64,000 bases of DNA from Pseudolactococcus chungangensis CAU 28 = DSM 22330 (GCF_002441885.1 NZ_JXJT01000002.1:62001-126000); one strand, 5' to 3'; numbered from the stretch's first letter, positions 43,889 through 53,598 are shown. Notes: generated from the sequence alone by a model not told the origin. Numbers and translations are program-made.

Positions 43889-44269
43889 ATGAAAGAAGTT
43901 GATATTTGTACTTATGCAGAGACGTTTCCAGAGGCTCATACTGATTATAAAGCAGAGTGGGGCGCGACTCGTTTACTACTAGATGATAAAATGTTTGGCA
44001 TGCTAGGACAAGATAAATCAGGGAAACGAATTTTAACGGTTAAGTTGAGACCCGAAGATGGTGAATTACTGCGAGAGCAATATGCTGAAATCGTACCGGG
44101 TTACTACATGAATAAGGTACATTGGAATTCAATTGATCTCGCGGGTCAAGTTCCTGATGAGACAATTAAAGCTATGATACAGAACGCTTACCAGTTGATT
44201 TTACAAGGAATGACCAAGAAAAGACAAAGAGAAATCAATGAGTTAGTATCGGATTCGACTATAAGCTAG
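43889..44269 (+). CDS. MmcQ/YjbR family protein
   Basis: 126 residues with the CyaY-like YjbR fold: FPEAHTDYKAEWGATRLLLD, MFGMLGQDKSGKRILTVKL, VPGYYMNKVHWNSIDL and the DETIKAMIQNAYQLIL helix. Some members bind DNA; function is unsettled. Downstream of the XRE regulator; ends before a perfect 13-bp hairpin. Confidence 0.85.
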   Translation: MKEVDICTYAETFPEAHTDYKAEWGATRLLLDDKMFGMLGQDKSGKRILTVKLRPEDGELLREQYAEIVPGYYMNKVHWNSIDLAGQVPDETIKAMIQNAYQLILQGMTKKRQREINELVSDSTIS

Positions 44270-44307
44270 AGCCTTGTAAAGGACAGAGTCAGCTGATAAA
44301 TAAGCAA

Positions 44308-44341
44308 AAAAAGTGTATAATGTATGTTATACACTTTTTAT
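44308..44341. terminator. Perfect hairpin between the YjbR gene and the LysR gene
   Basis: AAAAAGTGTATAA-tgtatg-TTATACACTTTTT, 13-bp perfect arms, acting as a terminator. It also contains TATAAT and sits 10 bases before the LysR start, so it may also be an operator. Confidence 0.75.
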
Positions 44342-44351
44342 TGGAGTAAAA

Positions 44352-45257
44352 ATGAACATTAAGCAATTAAGATATGTCGTCGCAATCGCTAATACAGGTA
44401 CTTTTCGGGAGGCAAGTGAGCAACTCTATGTCAGCCAACCATCAATGTCTATCGCTGTTAAGGATCTTGAAACTGAGCTAGGGTTTAAGATTTTTGAGCG
44501 CCTTAACACTGGCGTAAGTTTGACGATTTCTGGGGAGCGTTTTTACGAGCAAGCTCAGAGTGTTTTACGCGATTTTGACACTTTTGAGGCTAAGTATCTA
44601 GCGCCGACGACAATGCAACATAGCTTTTCAGTTGCCAGTCAGCATTATGATTTCTTAGCGCCAGTTTCAGTTGAGTTTTCTGAAAAAAATCCTGAGATCA
44701 AAAATATTAGATTATTTGAATCAACAACTTATAACATCTTGAGTGAGGTATCAGATGGTCTGTCTGATGTCGGCATTGCTTACTTAAATAATCACAACCG
44801 TTTAGGCATCACTCGGATGCTAGATAAGTTGGATCTTGAGTTTGAAGAGTTGATGACTTTTAAAACGCATATCTATTTGCGCCAATCTCATCCTCTAGCC
44901 AATAAAGAGTTTGTGACCAATGATGATTTGAGACATTTAAGTCGGGCTCGATTTACGCAAGAAAATGAACAATTTCTCTATTATTCAGAAGACTTGGTTG
45001 AAACCTTTGAAAATACTAAGATATATAATGTGACAGACCGAGCATCACTTAATGGTATATTAGAGCGTACAGATGCGTATGCCACAGGTTCAGGCTTTAT
45101 TGATAAGGAAAGTGTCCATGGTATTCGAGTGATTCCTTTGGAAGATGGCAATGCCAATACCTTAATTTTTATCAGGAAAAAAGGTCAAGTCTTATCAGAA
45201 GTTGCTAAATCCTATAAACGCAGTCTAGAAAACTATTTTGAGCAGAATAAGTTTTGA
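44352..45257 (+). CDS. LysR-family transcriptional regulator
   Basis: 301 residues. N-terminal winged HTH: MNIKQLRYVVAIANTGTFRE, ASEQLYVSQPSMSIAVKDLE; then a two-lobe effector domain (LTHIYLRQSHPLA-like loop). The ATG at 44352 follows TTGGAG; 13 upstream codons lie in the hairpin and are rejected. The first residues resemble regulators of sulfur amino-acid genes in streptococci, which would suit metQNP/msrB nearby, but the target is not established. Confidence 0.85.
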   Translation: MNIKQLRYVVAIANTGTFREASEQLYVSQPSMSIAVKDLETELGFKIFERLNTGVSLTISGERFYEQAQSVLRDFDTFEAKYLAPTTMQHSFSVASQHYDFLAPVSVEFSEKNPEIKNIRLFESTTYNILSEVSDGLSDVGIAYLNNHNRLGITRMLDKLDLEFEELMTFKTHIYLRQSHPLANKEFVTNDDLRHLSRARFTQENEQFLYYSEDLVETFENTKIYNVTDRASLNGILERTDAYATGSGFIDKESVHGIRVIPLEDGNANTLIFIRKKGQVLSEVAKSYKRSLENYFEQNKF

Positions 45258-45351
45258 GATAAATCTTGAAAAAATCATGAAAATGCACGTAAAAATAGTG
45301 GTAAATCAGTCAAAAATAGTGTAGAATAATAGGGTATTGTTTTAAAATCAT

Positions 45352-45457
45352 TTGAGTTTTGCGTTTTGCAGATTGACTGATGGGCTGACGAATCGTCGTC
45401 ATTTGTTGATATCATAACAAAAACAAAACTTAATATCTTACAGGAGAAATTAAAAAC
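45352..45457 (+). promoter_or_regulatory. gpmA leader, possible divergent LE1 member (LE1-D)
   Basis: TTGAGTTTTG (45352-45361) pairs with CAAAACTTAA (45424-45433), enclosing hairpin GACGA-at-CGTCGTC. The 3' flank CTTAATATCTTACAGGAGAAAT resembles LE1-B's CTCAATATCTTAATGGAGAAT. The inner conserved CGGCTCC is not kept, so membership is tentative. Confidence 0.4.
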
Positions 45458-46153
45458 ATGGTAAAATTAGTATTCGCACGCCACGGCTTGTCTGAATGGA
45501 ACGAAAAGAACCTCTTTACTGGTTGGGCTGACGTTGATCTTGCTGAGCAAGGTGTTGCAGAAGCGAAAAAAGCTGGTGAGTTGATTAAAAAAGCTGGTAT
45601 CGAATTTGATATTGCTTTCACGTCAGTTCTCAAACGTGCGATCAAAACAACTAACTATGTCCTTGAATATTCTGACCAACTTTGGGTACCAGTTGAAAAG
45701 TCTTGGCGTTTAAACGAGCGTCATTACGGTGCTTTGACAGGTCTTAACAAAGCTGATGCAGCTGTTCAATACGGTGATGATCAAGTACTTATCTGGCGTC
45801 GTTCATACAATGTGAGCCCAGATCCGATGGCTCATGATGCTGAATTTTCTTCACATGGTGACCGTCGTTATTCACACCTTGAAGATTCAATTGTACCGGA
45901 TGCTGAAAACCTTGAGTTGACACTTGAACGTGCCTTGCCTTTCTGGGAAGACCAAATTGCGCCAGCACTTAAAGATGGCAAAAACGTTTTCGTTGGTGCA
46001 CACGGTAACTCAATTCGTGCCCTTGTGAAACACATCAACAAAATGAGCGCTGATGAAATCTTGAAATTCGAAATTCCAAACTTCCCACCATTGGTATTCG
46101 AATTTGACGATAACTTGAATAAAACAGCTCAATATTATTTGGAAGAAAAATAA
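45458..46153 (+). CDS. gpmA: 2,3-bisphosphoglycerate-dependent phosphoglycerate mutase
   Basis: Glycolytic 3PG to 2PG conversion. 231 residues. Phospho-His in [18 protein letters not shown] (His9), [14 protein letters not shown], second His in [13 protein letters not shown]. Highly biased codons. SD AGGAG. Monocistronic with a strong terminator. Confidence 0.97.
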   Translation: MVKLVFARHGLSEWNEKNLFTGWADVDLAEQGVAEAKKAGELIKKAGIEFDIAFTSVLKRAIKTTNYVLEYSDQLWVPVEKSWRLNERHYGALTGLNKADAAVQYGDDQVLIWRRSYNVSPDPMAHDAEFSSHGDRRYSHLEDSIVPDAENLELTLERALPFWEDQIAPALKDGKNVFVGAHGNSIRALVKHINKMSADEILKFEIPNFPPLVFEFDDNLNKTAQYYLEEK

Positions 46154-46161
46154 AAGAAATT

Positions 46162-46190
46162 AGACCACTGCTTATGTAGTGGTTTTTTCT
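46162..46190 (+). terminator. gpmA terminator
   Basis: ACCACT pairs with AGTGGT, followed by TTTTT. Confidence 0.8.
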
Positions 46191-46380
46191 ATACCTGAAA
46201 ATGATAGTAGACGTGTAACAAGTACCCTATTTTGTCATATGTATAGCGAATGAGTTCCCTATCACTTGAGACAACTCTCATCTTTCTGGCATATGATTAG
46301 CATAAAAATGAATAAAAGTATCATAAAATAAAAAAATTAGGACAAAATGCCATTTTTTTCTTTTAATAATGTATATTTTA

Positions 46381-46665
46381 TGTTAAGATAACAAGTGTAG
46401 TGGTGCAAAGTGCATACTCATTTTTACTTGTAATCTTTAGTTGAGGGGCTTAGGAGATTAAATTGATAAGTGGTGAGGAGGGAAGTTATGTTCAGTAAGG
46501 CATGACGGCGCAATAGTTGGTGGCTTGCGAGCCGTGATGTAGGCATGACGTTTAGGAAGTAGATGTTGTAGATATATTCAAATACCTCAAAAGTTGCGTT
46601 CTGTTTTTTTAGGTACCCGAATATAATTAGCGCATTGATGATTTAAAAAAGAAAAAGAGGAACTT
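46381..46665 (+). promoter_or_regulatory. Promoter and long GC-richer leader or small RNA before the surface protein
   Basis: Extended -10 TG-T-TAAGAT at 46381-46389. The following 120 bases (about 46440-46560) are clearly richer in G and C than the surroundings and contain hairpin GGCT-tgcg-AGCC and a repeated GGCATGACG, suggesting a folded RNA. A second TATAAT lies at 46622-46627, nearer the gene. Upstream (46191-46380) I see nothing. Confidence 0.4.
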
Positions 46666-47553
46666 ATGGGATTTTCAAAAAGTAAAAAAGCATTAGCAGC
46701 AGTGACAATCGCTACTGCATTGACTGGGGCAGCAGTTTTAGCGGCACCGACAGATTTTTCTGGGACACTTGTCGCACAAGCAGCGACACAAAGTATTAAT
46801 TTTAGTCAAGTCGATGCAGCGCTTGCAAAGTACAACACTTTGGTTGAAGCGGATTACACAGCAACATCTTGGGCTAATTTCAATAAGTTAGTAAATTCCG
46901 AAAATATCAAGGCATTTAAGAAGATGATTTCGGAGATGAAAACCGAGACCGATGCTGAGATTGAAGAAGCTGGAAGTGGCACAATTGCTGAAGTGCAGGC
47001 TGGGATAAATAGTACAGCAGTATTTCTTAATGAAGCGATGGATACGGTTTTAGTTAAAAAATCAGAAGTCGCAAACATTAATTTAACAGGCATTAAGACA
47101 GCGCTTGGAAGATATAAAGCTTTGAAAGAATCTGATTATACACCAGCATCATGGGCAGCCTTTAAAGCGAGCTTAGTTGATCAAAACGGTGCACCATTTG
47201 ATGTCAATGCTTATGAAGCAGATTTGGCTGATTTTGAATCATTGACACCAGATGAAGTCGTTTACTTTTTAAGAATCACAGGGATGACTGCTACTCAAAT
47301 GCAAGAGTCACTAGACCACGATGCAGCATTAATCAATGCAAGTATTGATTTATTAGTGGCAGGCGCAACAACGCAACCTACGGCGACAGTTTCTAAAAAC
47401 TTGCCGACAACATCAGCGCCTAAAGGTGCGGTGGCTAAAACAAATGCGACACCTGTCGCAAAAGCGTCAACAGTAGCACCCCTTGCGCTTTTAACTGTTA
47501 GTGCCCTTTCAATGTTGGGGTCTGTTACTTATAAAATTCGCAATGCAGACTAA
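46666..47553 (+). CDS. Secreted surface protein with two FIVAR-like repeats and atypical sorting signal
   Basis: 295 residues. Signal peptide with basic start and cleavage after AQA near residue 39. Two repeats of about 90 residues begin VDAALAKYNTLVEADYTATS (49-68) and IKTALGRYKALKESDYTPAS (143-162); the pattern Ala-Leu...Asp-Tyr-Thr-x-x-Ser-Trp resembles FIVAR-type modules of Gram-positive surface proteins. C-terminus: LPTTS (246-250), a 19-residue spacer, hydrophobic segment 270-289, short charged tail KIRNAD. This mimics an LPxTG anchor, but with Ser for Gly and unusual spacing. A sortase gene follows directly. Function unknown; adhesion or wall binding is likely. Confidence 0.8.
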   Translation: MGFSKSKKALAAVTIATALTGAAVLAAPTDFSGTLVAQAATQSINFSQVDAALAKYNTLVEADYTATSWANFNKLVNSENIKAFKKMISEMKTETDAEIEEAGSGTIAEVQAGINSTAVFLNEAMDTVLVKKSEVANINLTGIKTALGRYKALKESDYTPASWAAFKASLVDQNGAPFDVNAYEADLADFESLTPDEVVYFLRITGMTATQMQESLDHDAALINASIDLLVAGATTQPTATVSKNLPTTSAPKGAVAKTNATPVAKASTVAPLALLTVSALSMLGSVTYKIRNAD

Positions 47554-47566
47554 TCAATAGGAGGTT

Positions 47567-47610
47567 TAAAAACTAAGTGACAGTTCTCGGTTGCTTGGTT
47601 TTTATTGTCT
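47567..47610 (+). terminator. Terminator of the surface-protein gene
   Basis: AAACTAAG pairs with CTTGGTTT (one G-T), followed by TT. Confidence 0.6.
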
Positions 47611-47673
47611 CTACCATTTTATTTTATAGCATAATAATGGAAATGAAAAAGAAATGTAAAGTGGGATATAAAT

Positions 47674-48444
47674 GTGAGACCTAAGCAGCTAGTAGAAACC
47701 ATAAAAAAAGCGTCTAAAAAAACTAAAAATCGTGTGAGTACGATCGTATTAATTGTCGCTAGCTTGATGATGGTGTTAGCGATTTGGTGTCTTATTCCTG
47801 TTAATAAGGTTGAAAAATCCAAAACATCACATCCTCAAGTTGCGATTGATCGTCAGCTACTATCGGAATATTTGAAGGAAGCTAATGATTCCAAAGAACA
47901 GACCATACCGATGCAAGAAAGTATGCTTGATTTTGATGAGAGCCTAGATTTTATAGGCCAAGTCATTATTGACAAGGTTGGCTTGGATTTGCCGATTGTA
48001 AAAGGTAGAGGGAAAGAAGACGGCACCGGATTTGATAAGGCGGTATATGCTTGTACCAATAAAACAACTCAAAAATTAGGTGTGAATAATTATGTGCTAT
48101 CTGCCCATAGTACCTATTTATCCGCAACAGAGTACTTCAGCCCGCTTTTAGTCAATGAAGATGGCAGTTTTGATATGAAACAGCCCATTGTATTGGAAAA
48201 ACTGAAATTAAAAATCGGTGATGAGATTAAAGTTAATCAATCGGCTGAACAAATGGAATATCGATTTAAGATTACAAAACTCTTTATTGATGATGGGCAA
48301 GGTAATTTTAACACGACCTACCAGGCTATGGCGGATAAGGTTGGTCAAGCGCAACTCACTCTGTATACCTGTACTGATATTGATGGCGAGAATCGTTTGG
48401 TCATACAGGCTGACATTCTTGATAAAAGAAGTCTAAGCTCGTAA
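47674..48444 (+). CDS. Sortase (class A-like)
   Basis: Membrane transpeptidase that joins cleaved surface proteins to the wall. 256 residues, GTG start (SD GTGGGA). N-terminal membrane anchor (22-43), catalytic His145 in LSAHSTYL, Cys233 in LTLYTCTDIDGENR, Arg241. The spacing of the Cys motif and the single N-terminal anchor suit class A or a close relative. The neighbour is a likely dedicated substrate. Whether a housekeeping SrtA exists elsewhere cannot be seen here. Confidence 0.9.
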   Translation: MRPKQLVETIKKASKKTKNRVSTIVLIVASLMMVLAIWCLIPVNKVEKSKTSHPQVAIDRQLLSEYLKEANDSKEQTIPMQESMLDFDESLDFIGQVIIDKVGLDLPIVKGRGKEDGTGFDKAVYACTNKTTQKLGVNNYVLSAHSTYLSATEYFSPLLVNEDGSFDMKQPIVLEKLKLKIGDEIKVNQSAEQMEYRFKITKLFIDDGQGNFNTTYQAMADKVGQAQLTLYTCTDIDGENRLVIQADILDKRSLSS

Positions 48445-48463
48445 CATTGAGTCAAGCAATTTG

Positions 48464-48500
48464 AATTGCCGACTTTTAGCAAGGTTGGCAGTTTTTTTTT
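48464..48500 (+). terminator. Sortase terminator
   Basis: TGCCGAC pairs with GTTGGCA, then a run of T. Confidence 0.75.
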
Positions 48501-48514
48501 AGACAAAAGTATCG

Positions 48515-48520
48515 TATAAT
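48515..48520 (+). promoter_or_regulatory. pbp2b -10 box, possibly leaderless
   Basis: TATAAT ends eight bases before the ATG, so the 5' UTR would be 0-2 nt. No SD. The -35 region is a T run. Confidence 0.5.
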
Positions 48521-48528
48521 GGTAAGTA

Positions 48529-50643
48529 ATGAAATCAAAAAATAGTTCTCAAAACAATAAATCACCTAAAGTCTTAGAAAATCCTTCTAAGGCTATCTTA
48601 AAACGTATTAATGTCTTGTTTTTTCTTATATTTGCTTTATTCTTGATTTTGGTTGGTAGACTCTATCAGATGCAAATTGCTAATAAAGGCTTCTATGACA
48701 AGAAACTTGAGACATCGGGGTCTTTATCAACGGTTACTGAAGGGACAGCCCGGGGTCAAATCTATGATGCCAATGGTGTGCCTTTGGTAGCCAATCAAGC
48801 GGTACAGACGATTAATTTCACGCGTAGTAATACGATGACAGCAGAAGAAATGCGACAAGTTGCGATTAAGCTTGTCAGTGTGATTCCAGAGTCTGTCAAA
48901 ACAGATACCTTGACTGAGCGTGATAAAAAGGATTTCTTCTTAGCTGATCCTGAAAATTTAGTTAAGGTTCAAGAGCGCGTACCGGCAAAAGAACGCATCA
49001 ATTCTAAAACAGGCGAAAAATTGTCTGAGGGTGATCTCTATGCTAAATATGTCAAAAAAGTGACTAACGAAGAAATTGCTTATGATGCGGAGACAGAATT
49101 GGCTGCCAAACTATATAAGCGAATGAACGCTACGTCTAATTTTGCGACGACCATTATTGCGTCAGGAAATTTCACCGCTGAACAACAAGCGACCGTTGCT
49201 GAAAATGAGCGATCATTTAAAGGCGTTACAGTCGGTACGACTTGGGAGCGAGAGTATGCAGATTCGCCTTTGACCAGCATATTAGGGACTGTAACCAGTG
49301 AAAAAACAGGTATTCCGGCAGAAAGTCTGGATGACTATCTTAAAAAAGGTTATTCACGTAATGACCGTGTCGGTACTTCATACTTAGAAAAAGGCTATGA
49401 AGATGAACTTCACGGTACCAATGCTGTGAAACAAATTACGGTTGATAAAAATGGTAAAGTGACAGGTGAAAAAGTCCTGAAACAAGGCGAAAAAGGCAAA
49501 AACCTGAAATTGACCATTGATTCGAAATTCCAGCAAGGTGTCCAAGATATTTTGAAAAATAATTTTGCTGCCCTTCAAGCTGAAGGTTTTGGCGGTTATT
49601 CAGAGGGTGCTTACGCTGTGGTTATGAATCCCAGTACCGGTGCGATATATGCTCTGGGTGGCATTCAATACGACTTAAAAACAGGAGAAGTTTCAGATGA
49701 TACGCTTGGTACAATTCAAAACGTCTTCACCCCAGGATCCGTAGTCAAAATGGGGACAATTTCTGCCGGTTGGCAAGCAGGTGTCTTATCTGGCAATCAG
49801 GTGCTGAATGATCAGCCTATTCAAATACAAGGGTCACAAGTGAAACAGTCTTGGTTTACTAATGGTGCATCAACGCCGATTTCGGCAGTTCAGGCATTAG
49901 AATATTCATCCAATACTTATATGATTCAGACGGCATTAGACATTTTAGGTCAGCCCTACCACCCCAATATGGCAATTTACACTTCAAAACTCGAAGATTC
50001 TTTTAAAAAATTCCGAAAAACTTATGGTGAATTTGGCTTAGGTGTTCCGACGGGCCTTGATATTCCAGGTGAGTCACCAGGTTTTAATGGGCCAGATGAA
50101 ACAGCAGCCAATTACTTGGATGAAAGTTTCGGTCAATATGATAACTATACGCCTTTGCAGTTAGCCCAATATGCAGCGACCATTGCCAATGACGGTAAGC
50201 GTGTTGCCCCTCATCTTGTGGAAGGTGTCTATGATAATAATACAGATGGTTCACTTGGCGCTCTGACTCGAAAAATTGAAACCAAAACACTGAATATGGT
50301 CGACATTTCACTTGAAAATATGAGCTTGCTCCAGCAAGGCATGTACCAAGTTACGCATGGTGGTAATATGGCAACTGGTAAAGATATCATGGTTAATGCG
50401 AGTGTGAATATTAATGCGAAAACCGGAACATCCGAGACGTATAAACTCGATGCCAATGGCAATCAAATCTATCTGTCAGTGAATAATGTCGTGGCATATG
50501 CACCGTCTGAAAAACCACAAATCGCGATTGGTGTCATGGTACCTGATACGATTATCAAATCTAACGGTACAACGACGCATGCCAATCAAAACATCACACG
50601 AGATATTGTCAATCTCTATAATTCAATGTACGGTTTTAAATAA
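48529..50643 (+). CDS. pbp2b: Class B penicillin-binding protein 2B
   Basis: Peptidoglycan transpeptidase for peripheral (elongation) growth. 704 residues: cytoplasmic tail, membrane segment 28-45, dimerisation/pedestal domain, transpeptidase domain with Ser404-x-x-Lys407 (TPGSVVK), SSN at 460-462, and KTG in NAKTGTSE near 627. Next to recR and ddl, the streptococcal order. The start at 48529 is the only one before the membrane helix; it has no SD and a very close -10. Confidence 0.95.
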   Translation: MKSKNSSQNNKSPKVLENPSKAILKRINVLFFLIFALFLILVGRLYQMQIANKGFYDKKLETSGSLSTVTEGTARGQIYDANGVPLVANQAVQTINFTRSNTMTAEEMRQVAIKLVSVIPESVKTDTLTERDKKDFFLADPENLVKVQERVPAKERINSKTGEKLSEGDLYAKYVKKVTNEEIAYDAETELAAKLYKRMNATSNFATTIIASGNFTAEQQATVAENERSFKGVTVGTTWEREYADSPLTSILGTVTSEKTGIPAESLDDYLKKGYSRNDRVGTSYLEKGYEDELHGTNAVKQITVDKNGKVTGEKVLKQGEKGKNLKLTIDSKFQQGVQDILKNNFAALQAEGFGGYSEGAYAVVMNPSTGAIYALGGIQYDLKTGEVSDDTLGTIQNVFTPGSVVKMGTISAGWQAGVLSGNQVLNDQPIQIQGSQVKQSWFTNGASTPISAVQALEYSSNTYMIQTALDILGQPYHPNMAIYTSKLEDSFKKFRKTYGEFGLGVPTGLDIPGESPGFNGPDETAANYLDESFGQYDNYTPLQLAQYAATIANDGKRVAPHLVEGVYDNNTDGSLGALTRKIETKTLNMVDISLENMSLLQQGMYQVTHGGNMATGKDIMVNASVNINAKTGTSETYKLDANGNQIYLSVNNVVAYAPSEKPQIAIGVMVPDTIIKSNGTTTHANQNITRDIVNLYNSMYGFK

Positions 50644-50667
50644 AACTTAAAAATGAAAGGCTCAAAC

Positions 50668-51267
50668 ATGGCTTATTATCCAGAACCAATTGCCAAGCTA
50701 ATCGAGTCTTACGCAAAATTACCCGGTATTGGTCAAAAAACGGCAACACGTCTTGCTTTTTACACGATTGGGATGTCAGACGATGATGTCAATCAGTTTG
50801 CAGCCAATCTTTTGTCGGCTAAACGCGATCTCCACTTCTGTAGCATCTGCGGGAATCTGACGGATGCGGACCCTTGTAACATCTGCAGTGATGAATCGCG
50901 CGATCGAACGACTATTTTTGTGGTTGAGGAATCAAAGGATGTCCTTGCTATGGAAAAAATTCGGGAATATAATGGTCTCTACCATGTTCTGCATGGCACA
51001 ATTAGTCCGATGAATGGTGTCAGCCCCGATGATATCAATGTTAAAACTTTAATTACGCGGTTGATGGATAGTCAGGTCGCGGAGGTGATTATTGCTACCA
51101 ATGCGACAAGTGATGGTGAGGCGACTGCCATGTATTTGGCGCGCATCATTAAGCCCGCGGGGATTAAGGTGACGCGTCTGGCGCGTGGTCTTGCTGTTGG
51201 CAGTGATATTGAGTATGCTGATGAAGTCACACTCAGTAAGGCTGTCGAGAATCGGCAGGAGATTTAG
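50668..51267 (+). CDS. recR: Recombination protein RecR
   Basis: Works with RecF and RecO to load RecA at gaps. 199 residues. Helix-hairpin-helix [16 protein letters not shown], zinc finger C-x2-C (CSICGN...CNICSD), Toprim domain with [13 protein letters not shown] and [17 protein letters not shown] 50668 after AAAGG; five upstream codons rejected. Only 24 bp after pbp2b, probably cotranscribed. Confidence 0.96.
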   Translation: MAYYPEPIAKLIESYAKLPGIGQKTATRLAFYTIGMSDDDVNQFAANLLSAKRDLHFCSICGNLTDADPCNICSDESRDRTTIFVVEESKDVLAMEKIREYNGLYHVLHGTISPMNGVSPDDINVKTLITRLMDSQVAEVIIATNATSDGEATAMYLARIIKPAGIKVTRLARGLAVGSDIEYADEVTLSKAVENRQEI

Positions 51268-51345
51268 AACTTGAAGAAAATGAAAGGCTCTCTCGGACGC
51301 TATGTTTGGGAGGGTATTTTAAATTTTCAATCAAGATGACTATCT

Positions 51346-51482
51346 ATACTCACTTAATGATATAAAGCATACACTTTTGTCTGTTTTCTATCACTTTATC
51401 GTTAAAAAGTCTTGACGTATCCCTAAACGCCTTTGCTGTCTTGACTCGAATTGATAAAAATAGCTCTAAAGTTGCTTATGCC
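51346..51482. repeat. Hairpin repeat R3-b
   Basis: Second copy of the R3 repeat (see 38238-38374), same plus-strand orientation, more diverged and with a weaker internal hairpin. It fills most of the 340-bp gap between recR and ddl. Confidence 0.5.
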
Positions 51483-51609
51483 TTATATAGTGAAACAAGT
51501 ATAGTTTGACAACTCGGACTGATGATAGAAACAATCCATAAATTTTATCAAATTGTACCATCGCTTTTGTGATATAATAAATTTGACTAGATTATTTCAA
51601 GGAGACAAG

Positions 51610-52659
51610 ATGTCAAAACAAAGTTTGATTTTATTATATGGCGGTCGTAGTGCTGAGCGTGAAGTATCGGTATTATCAGCGGAGAGTGTGATGTTTGCGG
51701 TTAACTACGACAAGTTCGTGGTGAAGACGTTTTTTATCACGCAAACTGGTGAGTTTATCAAAACGCAAGTTTTCACTGAGACACCTGTTCAGGGAACGAA
51801 GCTAATGACCAACGCGACAATTGTTGCGGCCGATATCGTGTCACCTGCTAGTATCTATGAAGCAGGAGCTGTTGTTTTTCCTGTTCTTCACGGTCCTATG
51901 GGAGAAGATGGCTCCATTCAAGGTTTTCTTGAAGTGCTTAAAATGCCGTATGTTGGGCCGAATATCACTTCAGCTAGTGTGACCATGGATAAAATCATGG
52001 CGAAACACGTTTTTGAGTCGGTCGGTGTGCCACAAGTACCGTATGTTGCGTTGACGGATTTAGCTGAAATTGACGCTAAAATCGCTGAAGTGACGGCGAC
52101 TTTGACCTATCCTGTCTTTGTTAAACCAGCTAATATGGGGTCATCTGTCGGTATCTCCAAAGTCGCGTCTGAATCTGATTTACGTTCTGCCATAGAAGCA
52201 GCACTAAAATTCGACAGTCGCATTCTCATCGAGCAAGGGCTTGATGCGCGCGAAATCGAGGTGGCAGTGCTTGGCAATTCTGATGTGATGACGACCTTGC
52301 CAGGCGAAGTGGTCAAAGATGTGGCGTTTTACGATTACAATGCCAAATATATTGACAATCAAATTACCATGGCAATTCCTGCCAGTATTCCTGAGGCAAC
52401 CATGGTGGCAATGCGAAAATACGCGGAAATTGCCTATCGTGCAGTTGCAGGGACTGGCTTGTCACGCTGTGACTTTTTTATGACTGCTGACCAACAGATT
52501 TATCTGAATGAAATCAATGCCATTCCTGGTTTCACACAGTTTTCAATGTATCCTCTTTTGTGGGAGAACATGGGGCTGTCCTATCCAGAACTGATTGAAA
52601 AATTGGTTGACTTGGCGCTTGAAGCCTTTAACATTCGAGAGAGTAAGCTTTCGAATTAA
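51610..52659 (+). CDS. ddl: D-alanine--D-alanine ligase
   Basis: Makes D-Ala-D-Ala for peptidoglycan. 349 residues from ATG 51610 after AAGGAG; the frame is open 19 codons further without SD. Motifs: [73 protein letters not shown]. The residue in the FSMYP segment (Tyr in the family's D-Ala position) marks a D-Ala ligase and not a D-Lac ligase. Promoter: TG-A-TATAAT at about 51568-51576. Confidence 0.96.
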   Translation: MSKQSLILLYGGRSAEREVSVLSAESVMFAVNYDKFVVKTFFITQTGEFIKTQVFTETPVQGTKLMTNATIVAADIVSPASIYEAGAVVFPVLHGPMGEDGSIQGFLEVLKMPYVGPNITSASVTMDKIMAKHVFESVGVPQVPYVALTDLAEIDAKIAEVTATLTYPVFVKPANMGSSVGISKVASESDLRSAIEAALKFDSRILIEQGLDAREIEVAVLGNSDVMTTLPGEVVKDVAFYDYNAKYIDNQITMAIPASIPEATMVAMRKYAEIAYRAVAGTGLSRCDFFMTADQQIYLNEINAIPGFTQFSMYPLLWENMGLSYPELIEKLVDLALEAFNIRESKLSN

Positions 52660-52715
52660 GCGGATTTTAGACAATGTCTTATGTGTCCCTATATGAGAGA
52701 GTGAAAGGACATATC

Positions 52716-53447
52716 ATGTTTGAAATTGAAAAAATCAAAAAATTAAATGAGACGGAATATCAAATCTACAATTTTTTGATGGCGCACGTGGCTGATGTTA
52801 GTAAGATGACGATTCGTGAATTGGCTCAAATGACGCACGTGTCAGCAGCAACCATTGTCAGATTTTGTCGACATCTGGGATTTGCGGGTTTTTCAGAACT
52901 TAAATTCCATATGATGCAGGCAAGTGAGTTTGAGCCTTCTATTGAAAGTTACTATGCTAACTTCTTAGAGCTAAATTCTTTTTTAAAAGGGTTGACAGGT
53001 ATCAGATTTCAAAAAAAATTAAGCCAGGCGTGTCAAATTATTGAATCTTGTGATTACTCGGTTTTTATGGGGATTGGAACGAGTGGCGCTCTTGCTAAAT
53101 ATGGTTACAGATATTTTAATAATGTTGGCATTCAATCATCCGTGATTACCGACCCTTATTTTCCAATTGTTGGCAATGGTTACAAGAATGCTTGTATGAT
53201 TGTTCTATCTGTTTCTGGTGAGACTGAAGAAATTATTGAGCAGTTAGCCAAACTCAAGAAAAATTGTGTCAAGATTATCTCTATCACTAATGATGAAGAA
53301 GGGACAATTTCAAAGATGTCAGATTTGAATTTTTCTTATTATATGATTGATGAATTTGCAAGTACCAAGTCAATTAAGCTAACAACACAGTTACCAGTGC
53401 TTGCTTTAATTGAGATATTGGCACATCATGTGAAAATTACTAAATAA
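52716..53447 (+). CDS. MurR/RpiR-family regulator
   Basis: 243 residues: HTH_6 domain (MTIRELAQMTHVSAATIVRF at about 36-55) and a SIS sugar-phosphate domain (VFMGIGTSGALAKYGYRYF, VLSVSGETEEIIEQL). RpiR regulators sense sugar phosphates; this one sits directly before a cellobiose-type PTS gene and a GH1 glycosidase, so it probably controls them. ATG 52716 with AAAGGAC. Ends in a strong terminator. Confidence 0.9.
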   Translation: MFEIEKIKKLNETEYQIYNFLMAHVADVSKMTIRELAQMTHVSAATIVRFCRHLGFAGFSELKFHMMQASEFEPSIESYYANFLELNSFLKGLTGIRFQKKLSQACQIIESCDYSVFMGIGTSGALAKYGYRYFNNVGIQSSVITDPYFPIVGNGYKNACMIVLSVSGETEEIIEQLAKLKKNCVKIISITNDEEGTISKMSDLNFSYYMIDEFASTKSIKLTTQLPVLALIEILAHHVKITK

Positions 53448-53448
53448 G

Positions 53449-53484
53449 AAAGACTAAGCTTGTCAAAAAAGCTTAGTCTTTTTG
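53449..53484 (+). terminator. rpiR terminator
   Basis: AAAGACTAAGCTT pairs with AAGCTTAGTCTTT, then TTT. Confidence 0.9.
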
Positions 53485-53524
53485 TTTCAACTTATGAAAC
53501 AAGTTTCTTTGTGGCTAAATGCTA

Positions 53525-53574
53525 TTCCAATTTGAAAAGAGATGCTTTATACTAAAATTAAGTAAGCGCTTGCA
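53525..53574 (+). promoter_or_regulatory. PTS/GH1 operon promoter with cre
   Basis: TTCCAA (53525-53530), 17-bp spacer, TATACT (53548-53553). A cre-like AGTAAGCGCTTGCA (53561-53574; 12 of 14) covers the start point, placed for catabolite repression. Confidence 0.55.
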
Positions 53575-53598
53575 AAAAACTTTTCTAACTAATCATAA

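Noticed and set aside
46487-46504. Mini-ORF with strong SD (GAGGAGGG) reading MFSKA
   Set aside because: Only five codons; too short to support as a leader peptide, although it lies in the unexplained GC-rich leader.
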